6,298 nt of DNA, taken from Candidatus Neomicrothrix sp. UBA672. GTDB taxonomy: Bacteria; Actinomycetota; Acidimicrobiia; Acidimicrobiales; MedAcidi-G1. The DNA is taken from contig DBNM01000017.1 in NCBI GenBank assembly GCA_002299135.1, positions 1 through 6,298 of the forward strand, given 5' to 3'. The translations under genes were made by a program, and so were the position numbers. Below the pieces are notes generated by a model that was not told the DNA's origin, made no database searches, and was given only the letters and a program-made list of their open reading frames with translations. How positions within the stretch are numbered: position 1 is the first letter of the stretch; each line of letters starts with the position of its first letter. Below are positions 5,880 through 6,298 of the stretch, one piece after another.

Positions 5880-6298
5880 ATGACAGTTCAATCCCAGACT
5901 CCAACAGAACTAGTAAAAAACGTTTACGCAAATCTTGAAGGTCGTCTATCTGCCGGCAGAGAAGCTTTAGGTAGACCTTTGACGTTGGCAGAAAAAATAC
6001 TGATCAATCATTTAAAGGATCCAAATTCCACGGAGATGAACCGCGGAGTTTCATATGTTGATCTCCATCCTGACCGAGTTGCAATGCAAGACGCCACTGC
6101 CCAAATGGCTTGGTTGCAATTTATGACCGCTGGTCTTGAAGAAGTGCAGGTTCCTACAACCACTCACTGCGATCATTTGATTCAAGCTCGCATAGATGCT
6201 GAGACTGACCTTAGCGTTGCAGTCGATAACAATTCCGAAGTGTATGACTTCCTCGAATCAATTTGCGCTAAGTACGGGGCAGGCTTCTGGAAACCCGG
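5880..6298 (+). CDS. acn: Aconitate hydratase (3' partial)
   Basis: The frame from ATG 5880 is open to the right edge and gives 139 residues, roughly the first fifth of an aconitase of mitochondrial type (about 750-780 residues). Aconitase interconverts citrate and isocitrate through cis-aconitate in the TCA cycle, using a [4Fe-4S] cluster. The fragment shows the family's substrate-site segments: DRVAMQDATAQMA (65-77, with Gln70) and HCDHLI (96-101, with Asp98 and His99), then EVYDFL (120-125) and KYGAGFWKP (131-139). By comparison with pig aconitase, Gln70, Asp98 and His99 line up with Gln72, Asp100 and His101. The cluster cysteines lie beyond the window. The preceding lipid-type operon is probably unrelated, because a 57-base gap with a promoter-like box separates them. 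The start is supported by the typical TPTELVKNVYANLE opening; no upstream ribosome binding site is evident. Confidence 0.95.
   Translation, partial: MTVQSQTPTELVKNVYANLEGRLSAGREALGRPLTLAEKILINHLKDPNSTEMNRGVSYVDLHPDRVAMQDATAQMAWLQFMTAGLEEVQVPTTTHCDHLIQARIDAETDLSVAVDNNSEVYDFLESICAKYGAGFWKP

Overview
The window holds four complete or nearly complete genes in one tightly packed rightward operon (bases 1-5822), followed after 57 bases by the start of an aconitate hydratase gene (5880 to the right edge). All five genes are on the + strand. Coding density is about 99 percent. I see no RNA genes, mobile elements, CRISPR arrays or long repeats. Both end genes are cut by the window edges.

Organism: the sequence suggests a free-living bacterium with moderate GC. 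The fused reductase/HAD protein, the acyltransferase with its FPW...WARRP N-terminal and GP...WRR.WAL C-terminal signatures, and the probable leaderless aconitase start fit Actinomycetota, perhaps an Acidimicrobiia-like lineage. This rests on remembered family resemblance; no marker gene here fixes the taxonomy.

Layout: (1) bases 1-2048, a fatty acyl-CoA reductase-type SDR domain fused to a C-terminal HAD-IB phosphatase-like domain, with its N-terminus lost at the left edge; (2) 2045-3265, a zinc-dependent medium-chain alcohol dehydrogenase; (3) 3262-4890, a distant LarA/DUF2088-family protein; (4) 4893-5822, a PlsC-type glycerolipid acyltransferase. Genes 1/2 and 2/3 overlap by ATGA (4 nt) and genes 3/4 are 2 nt apart, so the four are almost certainly co-transcribed and translationally coupled.

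How they may work together (inference): the reductase would turn an activated fatty acid into an aldehyde or alcohol, the alcohol dehydrogenase would interconvert alcohol and aldehyde or ketone, the acyltransferase would acylate a glycerol-phosphate-like backbone, and the HAD domain could act on a phosphorylated intermediate. That set points to a non-standard membrane or storage lipid, such as an ether lipid, alkylglycerol or wax-type lipid. The LarA-like protein has no obvious role and lacks several catalytic positions of lactate racemase, so it is the best candidate for new biochemistry. The HAD domain also has substitutions in two of its four catalytic motifs. Aconitase is a housekeeping TCA-cycle gene and appears to be a separate transcription unit.
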